Source of the DNA: Caulobacter sp. NIBR1757
GTDB lineage: Bacteria; Pseudomonadota; Alphaproteobacteria; Caulobacterales; Caulobacteraceae
Reading direction: 5' to 3'
Assembly: GCF_027912495.1 (NCBI RefSeq)
Contig: NZ_CP115463.1
Location: 4,352,501 to 4,416,500, forward strand
DNA length: 64,000 bases
The translations under genes were made by a program, and so were the position numbers. The notes beneath the pieces are model-generated. The model made no database searches. It had not been told where the DNA came from and worked only from the letters and a program-made list of their open reading frames with translations. Shown one piece after another: positions 1-8,366 of the stretch (position 1 is its first letter; each line of letters opens with the position of its first letter).

Positions 1-684
1 CGGGGAGCCTTCGAACAGCACCTCGCCGGCGTGGATGATCGAGGCGCGGTCGATGATGTCGAGGGTCTCACGGACGTTGTGGTCGGTGATCAGGATGCCG
101 ATGCCGCGCCCCTTGAGGTAGCCGATCACCTCGCGGATGTCGGCGATGGCCAGGGGGTCGATGCCGGCGAAGGGCTCGTCGAGCAGCATGAAGGCCGGCT
201 CGGAGGCCAGGGCCCGGGCGATTTCCACCCGCCGGCGTTCACCGCCCGACAGGCTGATAGCCGGGGCCGCGCGCAGGTGCTCGATGCGCAGCTCTTCCAG
301 CAGGTTGGTGGTGGTCTTGATGGCCTGGTCGCGGTCGGGGACACGCATCTCGACCACGGCCATGACGTTCTGCTCGACCGTCAGGCCCCGGAAGATCGAG
401 GCCTCCTGCGGCAGGTAGCCGACGCCGAGGCGGGCGCGCTGGTACATGGGCAGGGCGGTGATGTCGGCCCCGTCGAGCAGGATGCGGCCGTGATCGACCG
501 GGATCAGGCCGGTGATCATGTAGAAGCAGGTCGTCTTGCCCGCGCCGTTGGGGCCCAGCAGGCCGGCGACCTCGCCGCGTTCCAGGCGCAGGGAGACGTT
601 CTTGACGACCTGCCGGTCGCCAAAGCGCTTGCCGAGATTCTCGACGAGGAGGCCGGCGCCCTTGTCCTGCGAAACGTCCGTCAT
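1..684 (-). CDS. lptB: LptB, ATPase of the LPS export ABC transporter (3' end outside window)
   Basis: This is the cytoplasmic ATPase of the LptB2FGC complex, which extracts lipopolysaccharide from the inner membrane and drives it across the periplasm. The 228 visible codons carry a full ABC core: Walker A GPNGAGKT (residues 44-51), Q-loop YLPQEA, signature LSGGERRR, Walker B FMLLDEP followed by FAGIDP, and H-loop ITDHN. The FAGIDP and ITDHNVRETL strings are typical of LptB rather than of other ABC ATPases. The ATG at 684-682 lies 3 nt after the lptA stop, so the two are co-transcribed and probably translationally coupled. The frame is still open at the window edge, so only the last few residues are missing. 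Confidence 0.95.
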   Translation of the reverse strand, partial: MTDVSQDKGAGLLVENLGKRFGDRQVVKNVSLRLERGEVAGLLGPNGAGKTTCFYMITGLIPVDHGRILLDGADITALPMYQRARLGVGYLPQEASIFRGLTVEQNVMAVVEMRVPDRDQAIKTTTNLLEELRIEHLRAAPAISLSGGERRRVEIARALASEPAFMLLDEPFAGIDPLAIADIREVIGYLKGRGIGILITDHNVRETLDIIDRASIIHAGEVLFEGSP

Positions 685-687
685 GCT

Positions 688-1203
688 CTATTGCGACTTG
701 CTGCTCGGGAACAGCACGGCGCGCACGCGGCTCTTGCTGTCGCGGCCCTTGGCGCCGGCGAACAGCTGCGACTGGCCGGTCGTCAGGTTGATGACCGCCC
801 GTTCGGCCCGGGCGACATTCTCGCCCTGGATGACGACCACGTCGCCGGTCAGCACGATGGTGTCGTTGCCGGCGGTGTAGACCGCGTGCCGGGCGCTGAT
901 CCGGCGATCAGGCTGGACGTAGAGGACGTCGCCTTCGGCCACCAGCTTCTCGGTCGGGCCGCAGCCGTCGCCCTTCTTGACCTGATAGGCGTTGACGACC
1001 TGGGCGCGCAGGCGGGTCTTGGCCTGCATGGCCTCGACGTCGCCCTTGAAAACCTGGCGGCATTCCTCGGGATAGGTCTCGGTCGCGTCGGCCGCGATAT
1101 CGAGGGGCGCGTTGGTGCGCGGCGCGATCTGGGCCGCCGCCGCGCCGGCCATCGCCAGGGTCGCCACCAGGGCGCCCGCCGCCATCACATGAACCTTGCG
1201 CAT
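688..1203 (-). CDS. lptA: LptA, periplasmic LPS transport protein
   Basis: The 171-residue protein starts with a Sec signal peptide (basic MRK, hydrophobic core, cleavage near AAAAQ at about residue 25). An OstA/LptA-like beta-jellyroll follows, with the repeated pattern of short strands such as VAEGDVLYVQPDRRISA and VVIQGENVARAERAVINL. LptA forms the periplasmic bridge that passes LPS from LptC to LptD. It sits between lptC (8 nt upstream) and lptB (3 nt downstream), the usual lptC-lptA-lptB order. The length is normal for the family. The identification rests on context plus the OstA-like pattern. Confidence 0.9.
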   Translation of the reverse strand: MRKVHVMAAGALVATLAMAGAAAAQIAPRTNAPLDIAADATETYPEECRQVFKGDVEAMQAKTRLRAQVVNAYQVKKGDGCGPTEKLVAEGDVLYVQPDRRISARHAVYTAGNDTIVLTGDVVVIQGENVARAERAVINLTTGQSQLFAGAKGRDSKSRVRAVLFPSSKSQ

Positions 1204-1211
1204 CGTCTGCC

Positions 1212-1829
1212 TTATTTCTCGATTCGGGCCCGGACCCGGCCCTTCATGATGACGCGTCCGGTCTCCCGGTCCACCTCATAGGAGTTTGCCTGAACCTGGC
1301 CAAGCGGGCCATCGCCTGAAATGCCCTGCTGACCGGTGATCTTGCCCGTCCGGGTGTCGATAATGCTGTCGTTCGTGGCGATACGTTGGCCCTGGCCGTT
1401 GTCGATGCGGACATCGCCGGACAGCCGCAGGATGCGGGTCTTCTCGTCATAGACGCCGCGCCTGGCCGTCATCCGCGACGGCGCGCCTGTCTCCCCGCCC
1501 AGGTTGAGGACCGGATCGGTGAGAATGACCTCCTGCATCAGGGTGTCGCTGCGGGCGGCCGAGCCGGCCCCGATCAGGAAGCTGCGGCCGTCGGCCATGC
1601 GGCCCATGAAGCGGGCCCCGACCAGCTTGATTTCCTTCTGGGTGACCTTGGGCAGCTGATTGGGCGCCTGAATGGAGCTCAAGGTGAAATAGCCGGCCAG
1701 GGCGATGACCAGCGCCCCCATCAGGGCCGGCAACAGCCAGCGCAGCACCCGGATGACAGCCGAGCGCCGGCGCCAGGCTTCCATCCCGGTGCGGGGTCGG
1801 CTGTGGGCAAGGGCGTCGGCGGCGGTCAT
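1212..1829 (-). CDS. lptC: LptC, inner-membrane LPS export protein
   Basis: This 205-residue bitopic protein has one N-terminal transmembrane helix (about residues 30-50, WLLPALMGALVIALAGYF) and a periplasmic OstA-like domain. The tail pattern SYEVDRETGRVIMKGRVR is typical of alphaproteobacterial LptC. It takes LPS from LptFG and hands it to LptA. The gene is 22 nt downstream of nrnC and 8 nt upstream of lptA, inside a four-gene minus-strand operon. The N-terminal cytoplasmic stretch of about 28 residues is longer than in E. coli LptC, as is common in alphaproteobacteria. Confidence 0.88.
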   Translation of the reverse strand: MTAADALAHSRPRTGMEAWRRRSAVIRVLRWLLPALMGALVIALAGYFTLSSIQAPNQLPKVTQKEIKLVGARFMGRMADGRSFLIGAGSAARSDTLMQEVILTDPVLNLGGETGAPSRMTARRGVYDEKTRILRLSGDVRIDNGQGQRIATNDSIIDTRTGKITGQQGISGDGPLGQVQANSYEVDRETGRVIMKGRVRARIEK

Positions 1830-1851
1830 CGGGTTCCTAGATAGGGACGAT

Positions 1852-2469
1852 TCAGCTGTGCGCGAAGATGTCGACGTCTTCCCAGCCGGCGAGGTCGAGC
1901 GTGCAGCGGGCCGGCAGGAAGTCGAAACAGGCCTGGGCCAGGGCGGTGCGGCCCTCGCGGGCCAGCATCATCTCCAGCTTGGCCTTGGCGGCGTGCAGGT
2001 AGAGGACGTCGCTGGCGGCATAGGCCAGCTGTTCCGGGGTCAGGGTCGCCGCGCCCCAGTCGCTGGACTGCTGGGCCTTGGAAAGGTCGACCCCGACCGT
2101 CTCCTTGACCACGTCTTTCAGGCCATGGCGGTCGGTGTAGGTGCGGGCCAGCTTGCTGGCGATCTTGGTGCACCAGACCGGGGTGGTGATGACGCCCAGG
2201 TGCAGTTCGAACATGGCGATGTCGAAGCGGCCGAAGTGGAAGATCTTGGTCACCGCCGGATCGGTCAGCAGGGCCTTGAGGTTGGGCGCGTCATAGGTCT
2301 CGCGGTCGAGCTGGACCATATGGGCGTCGCCGTCGCCGGCGCTGATCTGCACCAGGCAGAGGGGGTCGCGCCGGAAGCGCAGGCCGAGGGTCTCGGAATC
2401 GACGGCGACGGAGGTCACGCCGGCGAACAGGCCGGCCGGCAGGTCGCCGATATGAAGGTGATTGGCCAA
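1852..2469 (-). CDS. nrnC: NrnC-type 3'-5' exoribonuclease (RNase D-like nanoRNase)
   Basis: This is a 205-residue single-domain DEDDy exonuclease. The motifs seen are DSET (motif I), FHFGRFDIAM (motif II) and LAYAASDVLYL with the Tyr-x3-Asp of motif III. It lacks the C-terminal HRDC domains of true RNase D. This length and architecture match the alphaproteobacterial NrnC family, which degrades short oligoribonucleotides such as pGpG, so that is the preferred call. An annotation pipeline may name it ribonuclease D. The start is TTG at 2469, since no ATG or GTG lies in a plausible position. It is the first gene of the minus-strand run leading into lptCAB and begins just after the tRNA-Leu gene. 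Confidence 0.85.
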   Translation of the reverse strand: MANHLHIGDLPAGLFAGVTSVAVDSETLGLRFRRDPLCLVQISAGDGDAHMVQLDRETYDAPNLKALLTDPAVTKIFHFGRFDIAMFELHLGVITTPVWCTKIASKLARTYTDRHGLKDVVKETVGVDLSKAQQSSDWGAATLTPEQLAYAASDVLYLHAAKAKLEMMLAREGRTALAQACFDFLPARCTLDLAGWEDVDIFAHS

Positions 2470-2536
2470 CTGATTTTTCTCTCTACTGCCGCGTCATACC
2501 ATACTGGCTACCGCCTGCGAGACTAAGAGAGAGCGG

Positions 2537-2623
<87 letters not shown>

Positions 2624-2756
2624 TCGCTAGGCATCCTTGTCGGATGGCCGCGAAGGCGCGCTCATTACGGCAGGCTTTGTGCGCGGTCAATGGCCGAGAT
2701 TGCGATTATCGTCAGGCTCGTCTAAGCCCGCGCCAGTTCAGAGGATAGGCGAAGCC

Positions 2757-3713
2757 ATGCAAGGTCTGGTCACGGTTTTCGGCGGCACCGGTTTCATCGG
2801 CCGGCAGGTGGTTCGGGCGCTGGCCAAGAAGGGCCTGCGGGTCCGGGCGGCGGCGCGCCAGCCGGGACGCGGCTATCGCCTGCGCATGCTGGGCGACGTC
2901 GGCCAGATCTCGGTGGTCCAGGCCAACATCCGTGACAAGGCCTCCATCGCCCGCGCCGTCGAGGGCGCCGAGGCGGTGATCAATCTGGTCGGCATCATGC
3001 GCGAGTCCGGCCGCCAGCGCTTCCTGGCCGTCCACGGCATGGGGACCCGCAACGTCGCCGAAGCCGCCAGGGCGGCGGGCGCCAGGCGCTTCGTGCAGAT
3101 GTCGGCCATCGGCGCCGACCCGGACGGCGCCTCCAAGTACGCCCGCACCAAGGCCGAGGGCGAGGCGGCGGTGCGCGAGGTGTACCCCGACGCGGTCATC
3201 ATCCGTCCCTCCATCGTCTTCGGTCCCGAGGACGACTTCTTCAACCGCTTCGGCCAGATGGCGGCCCTGAGCCCGGCCCTGCCGCTGATCGGCGGCGGCC
3301 ATACGAAGTTCCAGCCCATCTACGTCGGCGACCTGGCCGCGGCCATCGCCCAGGCCGCCGCCAGCGACGCCTTCGCCGGCCAGACCATCGAGCTGGGCGG
3401 CCCGGCCGTTCACGACTTCAAGGCGCTGATGGCCTTTGTCTGCACCGAGACCGGCCGCAAACGCATCCTGGCCCCGCTGCCTTTCCCGCTGGCCGCCCTG
3501 ATGGGCATGGCGGGCGATCTCGTCGGCGCGGTCATCGCCCCGCCGATCACCAGCGACCAGGTCGAACTGCTGCGCACCGACAATGTGGCGACGGGTCCCG
3601 GCCTGGAAGCCTTCGGTATTGTCGGCAAGCCGATCGAGGCGATCGTCCCATCCTACCTCTACCGCTACCGCAAGGGCGGCCAGTACGCCGAGACGCCGGA
3701 AGGGGCCTACTAG
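2757..3713 (+). CDS. NDUFA9-like complex I accessory NAD(P)-binding protein
   Basis: This 318-residue atypical short-chain dehydrogenase has an N-terminal Rossmann motif (VFGGTGFIGRQVVRAL, about residues 6-22). It also has NLVGIM after strand 4, a QMSAIGADP strand 5 segment, and SKYARTKAEGE in the place of the SDR YxxxK catalytic pair. The sequence IIRPSIVFGPEDDFFNRF and a C-terminal PSYLYRYRKGGQY segment match alphaproteobacterial relatives of the mitochondrial complex I subunit NDUFA9. In that family the protein is structural and binds NADPH without known catalysis. It stands alone here, convergent with queG. The ATG at 2757 is used because the upstream in-frame extension has no homology-like content and runs into the tRNA flank. 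Confidence 0.85.
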   Translation: MQGLVTVFGGTGFIGRQVVRALAKKGLRVRAAARQPGRGYRLRMLGDVGQISVVQANIRDKASIARAVEGAEAVINLVGIMRESGRQRFLAVHGMGTRNVAEAARAAGARRFVQMSAIGADPDGASKYARTKAEGEAAVREVYPDAVIIRPSIVFGPEDDFFNRFGQMAALSPALPLIGGGHTKFQPIYVGDLAAAIAQAAASDAFAGQTIELGGPAVHDFKALMAFVCTETGRKRILAPLPFPLAALMGMAGDLVGAVIAPPITSDQVELLRTDNVATGPGLEAFGIVGKPIEAIVPSYLYRYRKGGQYAETPEGAY

Positions 3714-3972
3714 CCGGCCGGCCGCGCTATCGAAGCGGCCTACCATTATACCGCGCTTCCGGGGGCAAGGGCCGGAGGCGGTCCAGGACCCTTTGAAAAC
3801 ATTGATGGAACCGTGCCCGCCGGGTGGGCCGGGCCGCAGGGATAGTAGCCTGAAGCGTAGGCCCGACGGAGGCCGACTGTCGCCGGATGTAGGTCGAAAT
3901 GGCGTCGATGGCGCTACATCGGGCGCCGGGATTTCGGGTGTCGGTGTCGCAGCCTCAAAAGGCCCCAAAAAC

Positions 3973-3990
3973 AATATGTCTAGACATATT
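3973..3990. other. 18-bp perfect AT-rich palindrome
   Basis: The sequence AATATGTCTAGACATATT is identical to its reverse complement. It lies near the middle of the 285-nt gap between two convergent genes (the NDUFA9-like gene and queG) and is strikingly AT-rich for this region. It has no U-tract, so it does not look like a terminator. It could be a protein-binding site. No other structure of note was seen in this gap. Confidence 0.5.
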
Positions 3991-3998
3991 CATCGCCC

Positions 3999-5099
3999 CT
4001 AGAGGGCCTGATCCCACTCGGCGACGACGGCCGGATCGGTCTCCGCGACCGTGGCCCGCAGGACCGCCGCCCGCGCCGGCGCCAGCCGCTTCAGCGCCCA
4101 GACCGCCGCCCCGCGCACGACCGGGTTGGCGTCGGCCAGCCGGGCCTCGACGACGGGGACGAGGGACGGATCGCCGCTGTTGCCGGCGGCGTAGAGGACG
4201 TTGCGGACCAGCCGGTCGCGGCCGATGCGGGTCACCGCGCTCTTCCTGAACAGCCGCCGGAACCCCTCGTCGTCCAGCCCCGCCAGTTCGGCCAGCGCCG
4301 GTTCGTCCAGCTCGGGCCGGGCCCGTAGCCCCATCTCCCGGGCCCGCACCGCGAACTTGTTCCATGGGCAGACGGCCAGGCAGTCGTCACAGCCATAGAT
4401 GCGGTTGCCCAGCGCCGGCCGCAGGGCGGCGTCGACCGGCCCTTCATGCTCGATGGTCAGGTAGGAGATGCAGCGGCGGGCGTCGAGCTGGTAGGGGGCC
4501 GGGAAGGCGCTCGTCGGACAGATGTCGAGGCAGGCGCGGCAGGTCCCGCAGGCGTCCTCGCCGGGCGCCTCCAGGGGCAGGTTGATGCTGGTCAGCACCG
4601 AGCCGAGGAACAGCCAGCTGCCCAGCTCCCGCGAGACGAGGTTGGTGTGCTTGCCCTGCCAGCCGAGGCCCGCCCGCTCGGCCAGCGGCTTTTCCATCAG
4701 CGGGGCGGTATCGACGAAGACCTTCACCTCGCCGCCGAACTTCGCCTTGATCCAGCCGCCGAGGTTTTTGAGCCGGCCCTTGATCAGGCCGTGATAGTCG
4801 TCGCCGCGGGCGTAGGCGCTGATCAGGCCGTTGGAGCGCCGGGACAAGCCCTCCAGAGGATCGGTCGCCGGTCCGTAGGTCATGCCGACGACCACGGCGC
4901 TCTTCGCTTCCGGCCACATGGCGGTCGGATGGGCCCGGCGCTCCAGCGTCTCCTCCATCCAGGCCATGTCGCCGTGGCGACCGGCCTCGACGAACTGCGC
5001 CAGTCGCGCCCCCGCCGGCCAGGCGTCCGCCGCCGAAGCAAACCCGCAGGCATCGAAACCGAGGGCCCGCGCCCGTTTGCGGATGTCGTCGGGGGTCAT
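3999..5099 (-). CDS. queG: QueG, epoxyqueuosine reductase
   Basis: This enzyme reduces epoxyqueuosine to queuosine at the wobble position of tRNAs with GUN anticodons, using cobalamin and two [4Fe-4S] clusters. The 366-residue protein has the N-terminal QueG domain with VVVGMTYGP and the cluster motifs CGTCRACLDICP (about 190-201) and CDDCLAVCPWN. An extra cysteine lies in RRCISYLTIEHEG. A C-terminal HEAT-like segment contains the pattern VVRGAAVWALKRL. Its ATG overlaps the stop of the upstream secreted-protein gene by 4 nt (ATGA), so the two are probably translationally coupled. Confidence 0.95.
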   Translation of the reverse strand: MTPDDIRKRARALGFDACGFASAADAWPAGARLAQFVEAGRHGDMAWMEETLERRAHPTAMWPEAKSAVVVGMTYGPATDPLEGLSRRSNGLISAYARGDDYHGLIKGRLKNLGGWIKAKFGGEVKVFVDTAPLMEKPLAERAGLGWQGKHTNLVSRELGSWLFLGSVLTSINLPLEAPGEDACGTCRACLDICPTSAFPAPYQLDARRCISYLTIEHEGPVDAALRPALGNRIYGCDDCLAVCPWNKFAVRAREMGLRARPELDEPALAELAGLDDEGFRRLFRKSAVTRIGRDRLVRNVLYAAGNSGDPSLVPVVEARLADANPVVRGAAVWALKRLAPARAAVLRATVAETDPAVVAEWDQAL

Positions 5100-6136
5100 C
5101 GCTGCTTGAAGAGATTGACCCGCTGTTCAAAGAGGGCCCCGCGCCGGTCGACCAGCGGCTCGATACCCTCGAAGACCTTGCCTTCCGGGTCCATGTCCGT
5201 CTCGCCAGAGGCCAGTCGGTCGGCGATCTTGCCGAGCAGGTCGGCGACGGCGACCTCGACCCGGCCGCTTTCCTCGATGGTGTCGAGGGCGCTGAAGATG
5301 GCCGTCCGGAAGGGCCCCTCCGGAAGGATCACGGAGAATTCTCCCTGAATCTTGCGGGCGCTCGGCCAGGCCTTCAGGGCTTCCTGCCGGCCGATGGCGA
5401 CCTTGGCCTGCATGGCCTTGCCGGTGGCGATCGGGTCGGGGTCTTCCTCGTTGATCTGGCGCTCCAGATATTCGAGGGCCAGCATCATCGCCTCGTTGGT
5501 CGCCTTGGCCGACTTGGACAGGGCCACCTGCGGATGGTCGGAGCGGTTGGCCATGACGACAGACAGGTCGAGCATGGCGTTCTCGTTGCGGATCGCCAGC
5601 CGGGTGCCCGCCAGCATGTGGCGTGCGACCTCAAGCTTGGCGTTATCGTCGCCGGCGGCGGCCTTGAGCAGCACTGGCCGCAGGCGGTTGAGCAGGGTTT
5701 CGGACTCGTCGATGACGCCGCGGGCGATGCCGGGCAGCGACTTGAAACCCTCCACCTGGCGCACCGAGTCGGGGCCCAGGGTGCGATACCGGCGCTCCAG
5801 CTCGGCCGGCATCTGCGGCAGGGCGGCGATGGCGGTCTTCTGACGGGCGACCTCGGCGTCGGCCTTGACCAGCCAGGCCTGGATCCACGCCCTGCCCTCG
5901 GGCCCGGTCCGCTCGGGGCCCATGGCCTCGGTGACGACGTCGATCATTTCCAGGCCGAAAGTGTTGTTGTCGGCCATCACCTGGTTGTAGGGCGCCGACC
6001 AGGCGATGACGTCGGCCAGCAGCTTCTGCGCCTCGGCCTCGGTGTCGACCCGGTTGACCGGCTGTCCGAGGGCCGGCGTGGCGGCCATCGGCGCGGCGAT
6101 CAGCACCGCCGCCAGCATCAGCTTGAAGATACGCAT
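5096..6136 (-). CDS. secreted alpha-helical protein of unknown function
   Basis: I do not recognise a family for this 346-residue protein. It opens with a clear Sec signal peptide (MRIFKLMLAAVLIAAPMAAT, cleavage near ALGQ at about 24). The rest is rich in Ala, Glu, Leu and Arg with long predicted helices and no cysteines, membrane segments or obvious catalytic motif. The start at 6136 is chosen because the longer in-frame start adds eight residues before an excellent signal peptide. It lies between fzlA (upstream) and queG (overlapping by 4 nt), all on one strand, so it is probably co-transcribed with both. Confidence 0.75.
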   Translation of the reverse strand: MRIFKLMLAAVLIAAPMAATPALGQPVNRVDTEAEAQKLLADVIAWSAPYNQVMADNNTFGLEMIDVVTEAMGPERTGPEGRAWIQAWLVKADAEVARQKTAIAALPQMPAELERRYRTLGPDSVRQVEGFKSLPGIARGVIDESETLLNRLRPVLLKAAAGDDNAKLEVARHMLAGTRLAIRNENAMLDLSVVMANRSDHPQVALSKSAKATNEAMMLALEYLERQINEEDPDPIATGKAMQAKVAIGRQEALKAWPSARKIQGEFSVILPEGPFRTAIFSALDTIEESGRVEVAVADLLGKIADRLASGETDMDPEGKVFEGIEPLVDRRGALFEQRVNLFKQR

Positions 6137-6184
6137 CCCGAAAACTCCCCCCGGCGCCAAATGGGCGCCTCCTGGGAGGCGCCT

Positions 6185-6871
6185 CTAGAAGTCCAGGTCG
6201 TCGTAGTGGCCGGCGGGGGCGAGGCCCGGCCAGCGATCAGCCAACAGCGGCCGGAAGCATGGCCTGGACTTCAGCTTCATGTACCAGGTCTTGGCGGCGG
6301 GAAAGTCCCGCCAGGGCACGTCGCCGAAATAGTCGATCACCGACAGGTAGGCGGCGGCCGCGAAATCGGCCAGCGACACCCGCTTGCCGGCCAGCCAGTC
6401 ACGCTCGCGCAGCAGGGTTTCCAGATACTGCATATGGACCTTGAGCCCGTCGCGGCCGGCCCGCAGGTTGGCCAGGGCCGGGGCGCCCAGCCGCAGCAGG
6501 CGCTTTTCCATCTTCTCGTGCAGCAGCAGGCCGGCGACCTCGAAGTCGAACTTGCGGTCGAACCACTGGACGATGCGCCGCGCCTCGGCCCGTTCGGCCG
6601 CCTCGCGGCCGAGCAGCGGCGGTTCGGGATAGCTCTCTTCCAGGTGTTCGAGGATGGCGCGGGCTTCGCAGACGACGATCCGCTGGCCGTTCACGACCTC
6701 GACCAGCACCGGCGGCACGCCGGACGGATTGAGCGCGAAGAGCTCCTCGGGGCCTTCCCAGTAGCGGACGACCTGGTCGCTGAACGCCAGGCGCTTTTCG
6801 CCGAGCGCCAGCCGCACCTGGCGCGAGGCCGGGTCGAGGGGGAAGTGGTAGAGGGTGCGTTCGACGCTCAT
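6185..6871 (-). CDS. fzlA: FzlA, GST-fold FtsZ-binding cell-division protein
   Basis: This 228-residue protein has a glutathione S-transferase fold: a thioredoxin-like N-domain (TLYHFPLDPASRQVRLAL, NPSGVPPVLVE, EARAILEHLEE) and an all-helical C-domain with LAGKRVSLADFAAAAYLS. In Caulobacter, FzlA is a GST homologue that binds FtsZ, curves its filaments and sets constriction rate. From memory, the FtsZ-binding residues defined there are Trp38 and Asp227. Here residue 38 is Trp (in RYWEGP) and residue 227 is Asp in the terminal YDDLDF. This agreement in both numbering and length is the main basis for naming it fzlA rather than a generic GST. It is followed closely by the secreted-protein gene and queG. 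Confidence 0.8.
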   Translation of the reverse strand: MSVERTLYHFPLDPASRQVRLALGEKRLAFSDQVVRYWEGPEELFALNPSGVPPVLVEVVNGQRIVVCEARAILEHLEESYPEPPLLGREAAERAEARRIVQWFDRKFDFEVAGLLLHEKMEKRLLRLGAPALANLRAGRDGLKVHMQYLETLLRERDWLAGKRVSLADFAAAAYLSVIDYFGDVPWRDFPAAKTWYMKLKSRPCFRPLLADRWPGLAPAGHYDDLDF

Positions 6872-6924
6872 GGGGGGCGGGGCTGACTATAAAGCGAATC
6901 GTACCCGCTTTGCGCCTATCCGGA

Positions 6925-6940
6925 TTAACGCGTCGTTTAC
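6925..6940. promoter_or_regulatory. CtrA-like box upstream of fzlA
   Basis: TTAA-N7-TTTAC lies about 55 nt upstream of the fzlA start. The Caulobacter CtrA consensus is TTAA-N7-TTAA, so the second half-site has one mismatch. It lies in the 322-nt gene-free stretch 6872-7193, whose only other visible content is the inverted-repeat element at 7010-7144. The same variant (TTAA-N7-TTTAC) recurs at 54873. Confidence 0.3.
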
Positions 6941-7009
6941 TGGGTTGCGAAACGCGGTCCCTCTTCCGCTTGGCGGGCCCAATCGCAGATGACTGTTCCG
7001 CCCCTTTTC

Positions 7010-7144
7010 GTCATCCCGGAAGACCGCGAAGCGGGCTATCCGGGACCCAGGGGGTGCGTGATCTCGTTCTCAAAACGCAGCGTTTCGGCCGGTGCGTTGC
7101 AGCCCCTGGGTCCCGGATAAGCGCTTCGCGCTTTCCGGGATGAC
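7010..7144. repeat. intergenic inverted-repeat element, GTCATCC/GGACCCA family, copy 1
   Basis: The outer arms GTCATCCCGGAA (7010) and TTCCGGGATGAC (ending 7144) are reverse complements. So are the inner blocks TCCGGGACCCAGGGG (7039) and CCCCTGGGTCCCGGA (7103). Each arm also folds on itself (TCCCGGA...TCCGGGA around a GCGAAGCG-type tip), so the whole is a pair of facing REP-like hairpins. It fills most of the gap between fzlA and the citrate synthase gene. Three related elements occur at 18130, 20913 and 50231. Confidence 0.85.
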
Positions 7145-7193
7145 AGGCGTTTGGAAAAGCGGCGCCGTAGCGGTTGCCGGCGCAACACTGCCA

Positions 7194-8279
7194 TCAGGCC
7201 GCGATGCGCGGCGTCGGCCCGACATACTCCGACTGCGGGCGGATCAGGCGGCCGCCGGCCAGTTGTTCGCGGGCGTGGGCCAGCCAGCCGGCGGTGCGGC
7301 CCATGGCGAAGACGCCGGTGAAGGTGGCCGGCGGGAAGGCCAGGGCTTCCAGCAGCAGGGCGGTGAAGAACTCGACATTGACGTCCAGCGGCCGGTTCGG
7401 CCGGTGTTCCTTGAGGATGGCCAGGGCGGCGGCCTCGACCGCCTCGGCGAAGGCCAGGCGGCCGGGCAGGCGGCCCGACTCCTCGGCCAGGCGGCGGACC
7501 GCGCCCTTGAGCGCGTCGGCGCGGGGATCGCGCACCCGGTAGACCCGGTGGCCGAAGCCCATCAGCCGCTCGCCCCGGTCCAGCGCCGCCTCGATCCAGG
7601 GCCGGGCGTTCTCCGGCTTGCCGATGGCGTCGAGCATCTCGATGACCGGCCCGGGCGCGCCGCCGTGCAGCGGCCCCTTGAGCGCCGAGATGCCGGCCAG
7701 CACGGCGCTGGTCAGGCCGGCGCGGGTCGAGGCGACGACCCGGGCCGCGAAGGTCGAGGCGTTGAGGCCGTGATCGCAGACGGTGACCAGATAGGCGTCG
7801 AGGGCCTCGGGATGACCGGCCGGCGGGGCCTTGCCGTGCAGCATGCGCAGGATGTCGGCGGCATGGCCGAGCGCCGGGTCGGGGGCGACGGGGGCGTCGC
7901 CGGCCTGCAGCCGGACGATGGCCGGGGTGAACACCGCCGGGGCCGCGATCAGCCGCAGGGCGGTGGCCAGGTCGTCGCCGTCGGCGAGGCGGGCGGTCAG
8001 GGCGCGCATGGCCTCGACCGGGCCGAGCGCCAGCAGGCCGTCATCGACCGCCTGCACCTCGTTGAACACCTCCACCCGGGCCCGGCCGAGGGCGGCGGTC
8101 AGGTCTTCGGGCAGGTTCTCGAAGAAGCCGTCGAAGAGCAGCCGCACCACTTCCTCATAGCGGGTGCGCCCGGCCAGCTGGTCCAGGGTCCAGCCGCGGA
8201 TGACCAGGCGCCCGGCCTTGCCATCGACATCGGACAGCACGGTGCGGGCGGCGACGACGTCTTCGAGACCGTCGGACAT
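7194..8279 (-). CDS. citrate synthase (citrate/2-methylcitrate synthase family)
   Basis: Citrate synthase condenses oxaloacetate and acetyl-CoA. This 361-residue protein is the short, Gram-positive/archaeal-like form. Active-site segments seen are GPLHGGAPG (substrate His), GFGHRVYRVRDPRA (second His and the arginine region) and NVEFFTALLLEAL, where the usual catalytic Asp of NVDF is Glu. A C-terminal MGRTAGWLAH follows. The Asp-to-Glu change also occurs in some related families, so activity cannot be excluded. A 2-methylcitrate synthase role is possible, but no prp genes are nearby. The gene diverges from a second citrate synthase across an 83-nt gap that holds TTGATCAA palindromes. The ATG at 8279 has an AGAGGA ribosome site. 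Confidence 0.88.
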   Translation of the reverse strand: MSDGLEDVVAARTVLSDVDGKAGRLVIRGWTLDQLAGRTRYEEVVRLLFDGFFENLPEDLTAALGRARVEVFNEVQAVDDGLLALGPVEAMRALTARLADGDDLATALRLIAAPAVFTPAIVRLQAGDAPVAPDPALGHAADILRMLHGKAPPAGHPEALDAYLVTVCDHGLNASTFAARVVASTRAGLTSAVLAGISALKGPLHGGAPGPVIEMLDAIGKPENARPWIEAALDRGERLMGFGHRVYRVRDPRADALKGAVRRLAEESGRLPGRLAFAEAVEAAALAILKEHRPNRPLDVNVEFFTALLLEALAFPPATFTGVFAMGRTAGWLAHAREQLAGGRLIRPQSEYVGPTPRIAA

Positions 8280-8329
8280 GACATTGTTCCTCTCGTTTCA
8301 CCTTGTCTTGCGGCTGAAATCGGACCAAT

Positions 8330-8366
8330 GTTGATCAACGTCAATCTTGATCAATATAATCAATGT
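8330..8366. promoter_or_regulatory. cluster of TTGATCAA palindromes between divergent citrate synthase genes
   Basis: Two perfect palindromes, GTTGATCAAC (8330-8339) and TTGATCAA (8347-8354), have centres 16 bp apart. Further half-sites (TCAAT, ATCAATGTCAAC) run up to and over the ATG at 8363. This is the natural operator region for both divergent genes. The HTH domain of the plus-strand citrate synthase is the obvious candidate to bind it, which is an inference. Confidence 0.55.
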
